Shown here: positions 6,410 through 13,359 of the stretch, in pieces
Layout of the letters: every line of letters begins with the position of its first letter
How positions within the stretch are numbered: position 1 is the first letter of the stretch
From: Streptomyces caelestis
GTDB taxonomy: Bacteria; Actinomycetota; Actinomycetes; Streptomycetales; Streptomycetaceae
Length of the DNA stretch: 16,901 nt
Assembly: GCF_001279005.1 (NCBI RefSeq)
Contig: NZ_LGCN01000214.1
Span: 1-16,901, forward strand
Reading direction: 5' to 3'
Made by a program: the position numbers and the translations under genes
The notes under the pieces: model-generated
Databases searched by the model: none
Told to the model about the DNA's origin: nothing
What the model saw: only the letters and a program-made list of their open reading frames with translations

Positions 6410-6834
6410 TCCCGATTCTGTCCCGGACGCAGCGGCGGCTTGATGGAGCCCTTCGGGATCTCCTTACCGTTGTCGTCGTAGAACCTCACGTTGTCCCAGT
6501 CGAGGTGCTCGGTGCGGTAGTAGTACTCGATCCGGGCCATTTCCCATTCGGTGGACCTCCAGTTGGATCCTTGCCCCTTGCTCACAGCGAGGTCGAACTT
6601 CTGCTGCCACGTACCGTTCGGAGGGCTGAAACCCTTGAGGCTGACGGCAATCTTCTGGTTTCTGCGCATCGCGTCTTCCACCAGGGACATCCACTGGGTG
6701 TAGGGAATACCACCCGGAAGGTAACTCTCCACCTTCTGGAGAGAGGGGTCCATGTGATTGTAGCCATTCGGGATATTCCTGGTCGCATCCTCGATGTGTT
6801 CTGTGACCCCCAGGACGAGGATCTTGCACTCGCT
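6406..6834 (-). other. toxin tip module (residues 1218-1359), type-27-like
   Basis: This is the 142-residue cassette after the Hint VHN motif. Visible blocks are ECKILVLG, TEHIEDATRNIPNGYNH, WMSLVEDAM, KIAVSLKGF, SKGQGSNWRSTEWEMARI and LDWDNVRFYDDNGKEI. The order LVLG - WM..VE.A - I.VSL.GF - G.G..W..TEWEM.RI - W..V.FY matches my memory of the family named polymorphic toxin type 27, whose biochemical activity I cannot state. Its GC by hand count is about 58% (6421-6840) against about 77% for the adjacent Hint segment 6901-7080. Confidence 0.6.
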
Positions 6835-9800
6835 GTTGTGGACCAGAACCGGGGTCCGTCCGGCCACCACGTGGAACGCGTGGAGATCCTCCACCGTGAG
6901 GCCGTAGGTGGTGACCCGCTGGACGGAGGCGTGGCCGGCGAGGACCGTCGCCGTGGAACCGCTGTCGGTCCGCAGGGCGTCACCGGGGCGCAGGTCCGCC
7001 GCGGCCACCCAGGTGCGGAGGCTGGTGCTCCAGAACGGGTGGTCGCCGGTGGCGGTGATCCCGCCCCGGTCGCCGGTCGGCCCACGGATGGTGACAGCGG
7101 TGAGGTGCTTGTCCCCGCGGGTCACGATCCGGTCCGTCACCCTGCGGGCACCGCTCTCACCGGTCAGCGGATCCGTGGCGCGGACGAGGTCCCCGGCCCG
7201 TACCTGTTCGATCGGCTTGTGACTGCCGTCGGCCATGAGCACGGGCGTGCCGGCGACGAAGCACTGGGTGCAGCCTCGCGCCGCCTGGCGCAGGGCCCGG
7301 TAGGCAAGGGTCAGCCCGCGGAGCTTGGACGTCATGATGACGTCCTTCTGCAGTTCCCAGCAGGCCCAGAGGTCGCCCTTCTGCGCGCAGTTCTCCAGCT
7401 CGCTGAGTCCGAGGATGGTCTTCTCGAACTCCCACACCCTCTCGCCGAACGCCTCCAAGGAGGGGCCGAGGGCCAGCACATCGCAGTACGCCTCGTGGTG
7501 CTGGCACCAGCGCCCGGGGTTCTTGGCGGCCTCGCACCCGAGAATGCCGCACCGGTACAGTTCGGCGGGGCTGGCGCCCTGCTTCTCCGCGGCCTCCTTC
7601 TTGGCCACCGCCTCACGGCGCCTCTGTTCCTCCTCCTCCCGGTACTTCTTGACCGCGGCCACGAAGGCGTCCGCCGCCGCGCCGAGGGCTTCGGCCGCGC
7701 TCTTCCCGGCGCGCTTCGCGGACACCTTGGCCGCATTGGCCGATGCCCAGGCCATACCGGCCGAGGTCTGCGCCAGTTCCGCCGACACCGTGGCGTCGCC
7801 GGCCGCGACCGCCGCCCGGCGGGCCGAGCTGTCGGCCCGCTGGGCCGCGGCGCGCGCCGTCCTCGCGGACTCGGCAGCCTGCTTCGCGGAGGCTTCCGCG
7901 TCCTTGGCGTGCTGGTCCGCCTGCGTGGCGTACCGCTCCGCTGCGGCGGCGGACTTCTTGGCCTTGTCGGCCCATCCTTGGGCCTCGGTGGCGGCCTTCC
8001 GGGCGGTTGCCGCCGTGGCCTGCGCCCGGGCGGCGTCCGCCTGGGCCTCGGAGGCGACCTGGGCCGCCTCGGCCACGAGCTTGAGAACCTGCTGCTGGTG
8101 CGTGAGGGCCAGCAGGTCCTTGCGCTGAGCGGTGTACTGACCGGTCTCGACGAACTGGTGCAGCAGGTACGAGGGCCCTTCCAGCGCGACGCGCGCGGCG
8201 GCCCGGACCTCGGGAGTCCCGCTGTCGACCAGTTGGGTGGCCTGGACCCTCTCGTCCTGCTCCCGCGCTTCCGCCAGAGTGGAGGTGAGGAAGGTGCGGT
8301 AGGCGTCGGTGGTCGCCGTGTTCAGCGCCTGCCGGGCTTTTTCCCTGACGACGGGACCGCCCGCGTCCGCGGCCCTGGCCACCTCCACGCGGAAGGCCTC
8401 GCTGCCCGCGTCGTACTGCCCCTGACGCAGGAAGGCACTCACCGCGGCGGCGTCGCCGTTCAGAGCGAGTTCGGCGGCGTCGCGGACCTCCTTGACGGAA
8501 CTCTCCTCCGCCAACCGTTCGGCATCCGCGCTGTCGTCCCGCGCCTGTGCGTCCGCACGTCCGGTGAGCACATAGGCGACGACGCCCGCGGTGTCCTCGC
8601 CCAGTGCGTTCTGGGCCGCTGCGCGCAGCCACGGTCTGCCGTTCTCCAGGTCCGACAGCGCCAGCTGCCGGCCCAGCCTGGCGATCTCCTCGTCGTCCGT
8701 GCCCTGCTGAGCCCGGCGTGCGAGGTCCTCCGCGGTGCGGCGCGCCTCCTGCACCGCCTCGGTCCGGGCGGTGCGCCGGGCTTCCTGAGCCTCCTCCTCG
8801 GCCTTGAGGTCGCGGGCCCTGGCGATGCCGGCGTTGGTGCGGACGAGCAGTTCCTCGGCCTCGACCTCGCGGGCCAGCGCGTAGACGTCACCGGCCTGTT
8901 CGGCTGCCTGCGAGGCGGCGTTCGCCGCCTCGGTCGCCGCGTTGGCGTGGGCCGTGGATCGTGTGGCCGCCTCGGCGGCCTCGCCGGCGTGCTCCGCGGC
9001 GTCGTCCGCGGCGTCCGCCGCCTTACGGGCGTGTTCCGCGGCGGATCGAGCGGCGTCGCGGGCCTGCCCGGCCGCCGTGGCCGCCTTGTTCGCGAGCGAT
9101 TCGGCGGCGTTGGCTGCACGGTTGGCTTCCGCGGCCTGGCGGTGGGCCGAGGCGGCTGCCGCCCGCGCGTTCGCGGCCGCGGTGCTGCTCTGCCCCGCGA
9201 ACTGACCTGCGAGCACAGCGGCGTCGGCGGCGGCGGCGGCATTGCTGCCGGCGCTGGCCGCGGAGACGGCGGCCTTGCCCGCGGCGGTGGCGGCCTTCAC
9301 GGCCTGGTCGGCGGCATCGGCTGCCTTGGTGGCCCCCTGTGCCGCATTGCGCGCCTGGACCGCGGCCTTCTTGGCCGCGTCCGCCTGGGTGGCGTCGGTG
9401 GCCGCCGCCGCGGCTGCGTTGCGCGCCTTCGACGCGGCGTCGGCGGCGCCTGCGGCAGCGGCCGCTGCCTGCGCCGCCGCCGCGGACGCCACGCGCGCGG
9501 ACCGGCTGGCCGCGTTGGCGGCCGAGATGGCCCGCTGGGCCGCCTTGGCCGCGCCGGAAGCGGCTTTCGCCGCGCGGTTGGCCGCACGGGCGGCGTCGGC
9601 CGAGTCCTCCTTCGTGGCCTCGGCTTCCTTCGCCGCCTTCTGAGCGGCCTCCTTGGCCTGCTTGGACGCTTCGACTGCTTCAGCGGAAGCGTCTTCAGCG
9701 GCTTTGGTCTCACTGGCGGCCAGTTTGCCCGCCTGCTCTGCCTGCTTCGCCAACTCCGCGACGGTGGCGTGCTCCTGGTCGCGGTCGCGCGCGACGAACT

Positions 9801-10485
9801 GGCCCACCTCGAGGAACTCACGGACATCGTCCATGGTGCCGCTCAGGGCCAGCTGCCCGGCCGCTCTCACCTGCGGGCCACCCGTCGCGACGAGCTGGGT
9901 GACCAGGACGCGGTCGTCCTGGTCCCGGGCTTCGCTCCACCCGGTCTCGAGGAACTTCGCCACGTCCTCCGCGGTGCCGCCGAGAGCGGCTCGTCCACGG
10001 GCCTGGACCTCGGGACCACCGGCGTCGACCGCCCGGGCCACGAGCACTCTCCGGTCCTGCTGGAAGGGCTCCTGCCACCCCTTCCTCATGAAGCTCGCCA
10101 GGTCGCCGAGATCCCCGGCCAGCGCCTCGCGTACGGCGGCGAGGGTGTTCTCTCCGCCGAGGCTCGCGAGCTGTGCCGCTTCGACCCGGTAGTCCTGTGT
10201 CTCCAGGTCCCCGTAGGTGGCCAGGAAGGTGCCGATGTCCTGGTCGGAGCCGAGCAGTGCGGCCTCGGCGGCGGTCCTGACCTCGGTGCCGCTGGTGGCC
10301 CAGATGTCGACCACCTGCTGACGGGAGGTCAGATGGACCGGTTCCACCGTCGCATCAGGCACCTCCTCGGCGGCAGCGGGCTGCACGGAGAGCAGCCCGG
10401 AGAGGACAGCCGTGGCGACGGCGAACGAGATGCGGCTTGCGGCACGTCTCCGTTTCCCGGGGAAGCGATGCCGTTTCCATTTCAT
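6406..10485 (-). CDS. secreted polymorphic toxin: ALF repeats, coiled coils, Hint domain, C-terminal toxin tip
   Basis: A 1359-residue exported toxin. The ATG at 10483-10485 follows AAGGAG and gives a basic N-region and signal peptide cleaved after QPAAA (residue 39). About residues 53-240 hold four ALF repeats (about 45 residues each, for example AAALGGTAEDVAKFLETGW). Residues 241-593 are Ala/Lys-rich coiled coil with no Pro. Four more ALF repeats follow at about 600-797, a second coil at 798-965 ending in a charged KYREEEEQRRREAV helix, and then a Cys/His cluster (C979, C984, C994, H996/H997, C1001). The Hint domain is 1075-1217 (CFVAGTPVLMADG, TGDHPFW, TYGLTVEDLHAFHV, ending VHN), which should cleave and release the tip. 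Tip 1218-1359 resembles polymorphic toxin type 27 as I recall it. The likely role is competition against related bacteria, with immunity encoded just downstream. Confidence 0.92.
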   Translation of the reverse strand: MKWKRHRFPGKRRRAASRISFAVATAVLSGLLSVQPAAAEEVPDATVEPVHLTSRQQVVDIWATSGTEVRTAAEAALLGSDQDIGTFLATYGDLETQDYRVEAAQLASLGGENTLAAVREALAGDLGDLASFMRKGWQEPFQQDRRVLVARAVDAGGPEVQARGRAALGGTAEDVAKFLETGWSEARDQDDRVLVTQLVATGGPQVRAAGQLALSGTMDDVREFLEVGQFVARDRDQEHATVAELAKQAEQAGKLAASETKAAEDASAEAVEASKQAKEAAQKAAKEAEATKEDSADAARAANRAAKAASGAAKAAQRAISAANAASRSARVASAAAAQAAAAAAGAADAASKARNAAAAAATDATQADAAKKAAVQARNAAQGATKAADAADQAVKAATAAGKAAVSAASAGSNAAAAADAAVLAGQFAGQSSTAAANARAAAASAHRQAAEANRAANAAESLANKAATAAGQARDAARSAAEHARKAADAADDAAEHAGEAAEAATRSTAHANAATEAANAASQAAEQAGDVYALAREVEAEELLVRTNAGIARARDLKAEEEAQEARRTARTEAVQEARRTAEDLARRAQQGTDDEEIARLGRQLALSDLENGRPWLRAAAQNALGEDTAGVVAYVLTGRADAQARDDSADAERLAEESSVKEVRDAAELALNGDAAAVSAFLRQGQYDAGSEAFRVEVARAADAGGPVVREKARQALNTATTDAYRTFLTSTLAEAREQDERVQATQLVDSGTPEVRAAARVALEGPSYLLHQFVETGQYTAQRKDLLALTHQQQVLKLVAEAAQVASEAQADAARAQATAATARKAATEAQGWADKAKKSAAAAERYATQADQHAKDAEASAKQAAESARTARAAAQRADSSARRAAVAAGDATVSAELAQTSAGMAWASANAAKVSAKRAGKSAAEALGAAADAFVAAVKKYREEEEQRRREAVAKKEAAEKQGASPAELYRCGILGCEAAKNPGRWCQHHEAYCDVLALGPSLEAFGERVWEFEKTILGLSELENCAQKGDLWACWELQKDVIMTSKLRGLTLAYRALRQAARGCTQCFVAGTPVLMADGSHKPIEQVRAGDLVRATDPLTGESGARRVTDRIVTRGDKHLTAVTIRGPTGDRGGITATGDHPFWSTSLRTWVAAADLRPGDALRTDSGSTATVLAGHASVQRVTTYGLTVEDLHAFHVVAGRTPVLVHNSECKILVLGVTEHIEDATRNIPNGYNHMDPSLQKVESYLPGGIPYTQWMSLVEDAMRRNQKIAVSLKGFSPPNGTWQQKFDLAVSKGQGSNWRSTEWEMARIEYYYRTEHLDWDNVRFYDDNGKEIPKGSIKPPLRPGQNRE
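6835..7263 (-). other. Hint autoprocessing domain (residues 1075-1217) of the toxin
   Basis: It begins with the nucleophile Cys of CFVAGTPVLM (codon 7261-7263), has the TxxHPFW block and ends in TPVLVHN (Asn codon 6835-6837). These are the pretoxin-Hint hallmarks: Cys attack at its own N-side and Asn cyclisation at the C-side. All key residues appear intact, so self-cleavage is plausible. Confidence 0.9.
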
Positions 10486-10719
10486 GAGGCTCCTTGAGTT
10501 TCGACAGTCCTGACCCCGAGCCGGACGGGAACCGAAGGGGCGGCCGGCCCATGTGGAGACGCCGCGCCCTCGAGAAGGCGTCATCGGGCCCTGCCCTCCC
10601 CCCTGTTCGTCACGGGAGGCCAGGACCTGCTGGGCCGGTCGTCGCGTTCACTGGGGTCGCCGCGTCGTGCGACCGTGTGAGCGCGTACGAAGCCGTACGG
10701 GACCCGCCCGGCGACGGCA

Positions 10720-11226
10720 TCAACCGGTGACGCGTATCTCGACCAGGACGGACTGGGCACCGCCCACGGTCCCTTCACCCACGGGCTCGAACCCGCCTTC
10801 GGGCACGTCGACCGTCCGGGTCTGGCCCCCGGCGGTCAGGTCGGCGCTGATGGGGTTCTCGCCGGCCTCCAACGCGAACACCCGCGGCAGTTCGAGCGTG
10901 AGGTAACCGGACGTGGAGGTGGCCTCGAAGCAGTAGGTCCCCCGCCGCCCGGCGCCCGCGTCGGCGACCGTCAGCACTCTGATCTGATCCGCCTGCGGGT
11001 CGCATTCCGCCAGAAGAATGTGCCCGTCTCCTCGCTTCAGCTTTATGCCCTCCGTGGCCTGGATTCGATCCGCGCCGGGGTAATTGAAGTCCTCCACGGC
11101 GTAGGGCATTCCCTCGGACGGCTGAGGCGCAGAAGGGGGCTCGGCAGACGCGAAGGTGGAGAAACCGCCGACTGCAGCGATTGCGACGAGTGCAGTCACC
11201 GCAATTTTATGTGCGCGTGTAACCAC
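10720..11226 (-). CDS. small secreted protein of unknown function, first gene of the toxin locus
   Basis: A 168-residue secreted protein. The GTG at 11224-11226 is preceded by GAAAGGA at good spacing. The signal peptide (HKIAVTALVAIAAVGG) ends at FASA, residue 28. The mature part contains EDFNYPGADRI, GIKLKRGDGHILL, two cysteines (C75 and C99) that could pair, a GYLTLELPRVFAL beta segment and a closing VLVEIRVTG. I recall similar secreted streptomycete hypotheticals with the YPxADRI...LKRGDGHI pattern, but no function is known to me. It precedes the toxin gene on the same strand with 234 bases between, in which only a weak 6-bp hairpin (10684-10699) is seen. Co-transcription and a role in toxin secretion or presentation are therefore possible but unproven. 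Divergent from the AraC regulator. Confidence 0.82.
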   Translation of the reverse strand: MVTRAHKIAVTALVAIAAVGGFSTFASAEPPSAPQPSEGMPYAVEDFNYPGADRIQATEGIKLKRGDGHILLAECDPQADQIRVLTVADAGAGRRGTYCFEATSTSGYLTLELPRVFALEAGENPISADLTAGGQTRTVDVPEGGFEPVGEGTVGGAQSVLVEIRVTG

Positions 11227-11769
11227 GAGTGTCCTTTCTTTGATGGTCGGCGACCCCGACCACCGCGCAGGGGCAGCGAGAGCCGCCGGAGCAATGGATC
11301 CCGGGGGATGGGGTGCAGACTGAAAAGAGCATCTGCGGCATGGAATTCCGTGGCGTCACGAATTGAATTCGTCATCACACTGCGCCGCCACTGCGCCCCC
11401 GGCAAAGCGGCCCAAGGCTAGCAAGCGAACCCGCGCATCTCACCTGTCACCCTGAGCAAACTCGCAGCCATGAAGGGGCGCACATCAGACGCATCCGTGC
11501 TGGGGTACAACGGCCTGCGGCACGGGAGTAGGCCGTGCGAGCGGGAAATTCCCTGTCCTCGCCACGGGCCGGCCCGCCGCGTTCGCGAGCGCGATGCACC
11601 CGCCCTCCGATGGCCCGGCGCCGGGTCCGGCGATGCGGTCCCCACATGCGGCAGCGACCATCACGGACGACCCGCGTCGCGGGTCAGAATGTGCGTGAGA
11701 GAACAGGGGACGGTCTTCACACACATGGTGGCGATCGGCTGCCCGGGGGAACAACGGAGTTGGGAACGA
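11227..11769. other. 543-bp divergent regulatory region between secreted protein and AraC genes
   Basis: No convincing gene lies here. The open frame that runs into the AraC gene from 11470 has no ribosome site and no homology-like features. Notable are a hairpin just before the secreted-protein gene (11244-11262) and an AT-rich, EcoRI-like palindromic patch at 11341-11370. In that patch an AATTCCGTG arm (11344-11352) faces CACGAATT (11357-11364), giving an imperfect dyad suited to a regulator. The AraC-family protein encoded next door is the obvious candidate to bind here. Confidence 0.45.
11244..11262 (-). promoter_or_regulatory. 5-prime leader hairpin of the secreted protein gene
   Basis: TGGTCGG (11244-11250) pairs exactly with CCGACCA (11256-11262) around 5 bases. 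It lies just upstream of the GAAAGGA ribosome site, so it would be in the leader transcript and could affect translation or stability. Confidence 0.35.
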
Positions 11770-12759
11770 ATGATCGGGACCATGTTCCGCAGCCAGGACG
11801 TGCCTGCGGAAGAGCGGCTTGACCACTGGCGGGCACTGCTCGACCGGACCCGCTCCAGCGAGATCATCAGTCCTCACACCGCCGACTTCAGGGTGGAGTG
11901 CCGACTGATGGAGCTGGGAGAGGTGACCGTGCTGCCGATGTCGTTCACGCCGGCGCGGTACCGGCGGAGCCCGCAGATGATCCGCCGGGCCGACCCCGAG
12001 CGGTACCACCTGTCATTGCTGCTCGACGGGCAGATGGCTCTCGAACAGGCCGGGCGTGCCAGCGCGTTCCGACCGCGTGATCTGCACCTGGTCGACAGCT
12101 CGAAGCCGTTCGACCTGCGGTCGTCGGGCAACCGGGAGCTCCGTGCCATCAGGGGGATAGGCGTGGACTTCCCCAAGGCGCTGCTGCCCCTGCCGGCGCA
12201 CCGGGCCGACGAGTTGCTGGGCCGGGGCCTGTCGGGACGAGAGGGCGTCGGGGCACTGCTGACGGAGTTCCTCGTCGGCCTGGAACAGCAGGCGGACACC
12301 CTCCAGCCCGCCGACGCACCGCGGCTGGGCACGGTCGTGCTCGACCTGTTGTCGACCTGGTTCGCTCAAGTGCTGGACGCGGAGGCCGCCCTGTCGCCGG
12401 AGGCCCGCCAAAGAGCGATGGTCGAACGCGTCCTGGCGTTCATCCGGCAGAACCTGCACGACCCCGAGTTGACCCCGTCCGCGATCGCCGCCGCGCACCA
12501 CATCTCTCTCAGCTACCTCCACCGGATCTTCCAACGGCGGTCGCAGGGGGAAACGGTGGCGGCCTGGATCCGCAGGCAGCGACTGGAAGGCGCCCGCCGG
12601 GACTTGGCCAACCCCGTGCTGCGCAATACGCCCGTCCACGCCATCGCCGCCCGCTGGGGCCTGCCCCGCGCCTCCCACTTCACCCGCTCCTTCCGCGCCC
12701 ACTACGGGCTGTCGCCCAGGGAATTCCGCCTCCAGACCCTTCCCGAACACTACAAATAG
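11770..12759 (+). CDS. AraC-family transcriptional regulator
   Basis: A 329-residue DNA-binding protein. I chose the ATG at 11770-11772 because MIGTMFRSQDVPAEERLDHW matches the usual start of this streptomycete subfamily; the 100 codons open upstream look non-coding. The N-terminal effector/dimerisation domain (AraC_binding_2 type) spans about 10-200, with RRADPERYHLSLLLDG, DLHLVDSSKPFDLR, PKALLPLPAHRADELLG and LSGREGVGALLTEFL. The C-terminal double helix-turn-helix spans about 220-325: MVERVLAFIRQNL, LTPSAIAAAHHISLSYLHRIFQ, then a second helix pair in HAIAARWGLPRASHFTRSFRAHYGLSPREF. It is divergent from the toxin-locus secreted gene and upstream of the FG-GAP genes, so either could be its target. 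The effector is unknown. Confidence 0.93.
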   Translation: MIGTMFRSQDVPAEERLDHWRALLDRTRSSEIISPHTADFRVECRLMELGEVTVLPMSFTPARYRRSPQMIRRADPERYHLSLLLDGQMALEQAGRASAFRPRDLHLVDSSKPFDLRSSGNRELRAIRGIGVDFPKALLPLPAHRADELLGRGLSGREGVGALLTEFLVGLEQQADTLQPADAPRLGTVVLDLLSTWFAQVLDAEAALSPEARQRAMVERVLAFIRQNLHDPELTPSAIAAAHHISLSYLHRIFQRRSQGETVAAWIRRQRLEGARRDLANPVLRNTPVHAIAARWGLPRASHFTRSFRAHYGLSPREFRLQTLPEHYK

Positions 12760-13359
12760 AACTTTTCGGGCACCGCGCGTCACAGTGTCGACGCAACGTG
12801 AACAAAGTGTGCACCGGTTGTCAACGACAGCCGGACGGCACCCAAGGCATCCTCGATCAAGCGCCGGGCCAGAGATTCTGGCCGCGCAATCACTCCACCC
12901 CGCCATCGCTTTTCCGCCGACGATCGATGACTGCTGTGGAGCTCTGGGTGTTCGCCGTCTTCAACAGGGGTCCATCGGTGTCGATGAGTATGCAGAAGCA
13001 GATCCGAAAGGATTTTCTTCGCATGGCATTCTCCGGCACCGCCGCGGTCATGGGGACAGCAACGCCGGAACTTGAGGTGTTCGGGTTCACGCGAGCGATG
13101 GCCGCCGATACCGGCGGGAACTCCGGCCGGCCAGCCCTGGAAATGCCTGCCGGGCATGTCATGCACGGCAATTGCCGCATCACCGGGGCCAGCATGCCGA
13201 TCGGCCCCGAGGAAGAACTTTCCCATCAGGACGAGCACCCGGATGACGGAGAAGGCACGGACGAGCGGGGTCGCGCGTACATGTCGGTGGAGACCGGAGC
13301 GGCCGAGCAGTCATACCCCTTCATGTTCCACACGTATTTCATAGAAATGAAAACACTTG
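12760..13359. other. 600-bp stretch of mixed, partly low-GC DNA with no convincing gene
   Basis: Base composition is patchy: about 48% GC at 12961-13020, 75% at 13081-13140 and 42% at 13321-13380 (hand counts). A plus-strand frame from ATG 12984 starts MSMQKQIRKDFLRMAFSGTA, faintly like a Tat signal. It uses mixed rare codons, has a poorly spaced ribosome site and overlaps the downstream gene in another frame, so it may be a decayed secreted gene. The minus-strand 152-codon frame (12780-13238) looks spurious. The AT-rich end (13331-13359) probably carries the promoter of the next gene. Confidence 0.4.

Noticed and set aside
7700..9800. Repetitive Ala-codon pattern that might look like tandem repeats or a CRISPR-like array
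   Set aside because: No fixed repeat unit or spacers; it is explained by Ala-rich coiled-coil coding sequence.
6505..10497. A 1330-codon open frame on the plus strand opposite the toxin gene
   Set aside because: It mirrors the Ala-rich, GC-biased toxin gene; its product is a low-complexity Gly/Arg/Leu shadow with no domain. The minus-strand frame has a signal peptide, ALF repeats and Hint.
10684..10699. CGTACG-AAGC-CGTACG hairpin as a terminator after the secreted protein gene
   Set aside because: Only 6 bp, and each arm is itself palindromic, so chance is likely; not strong enough to separate that gene from the toxin gene.
11470..11769. N-terminal extension of the AraC regulator
   Set aside because: The extra 100 residues are Arg/Pro-rich without family features, and the internal ATG at 11770 gives the usual family start.
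12780..13238. A 152-codon minus-strand open frame
   Set aside because: Irregular codon use, no ribosome site, His/Arg-rich low-information product.
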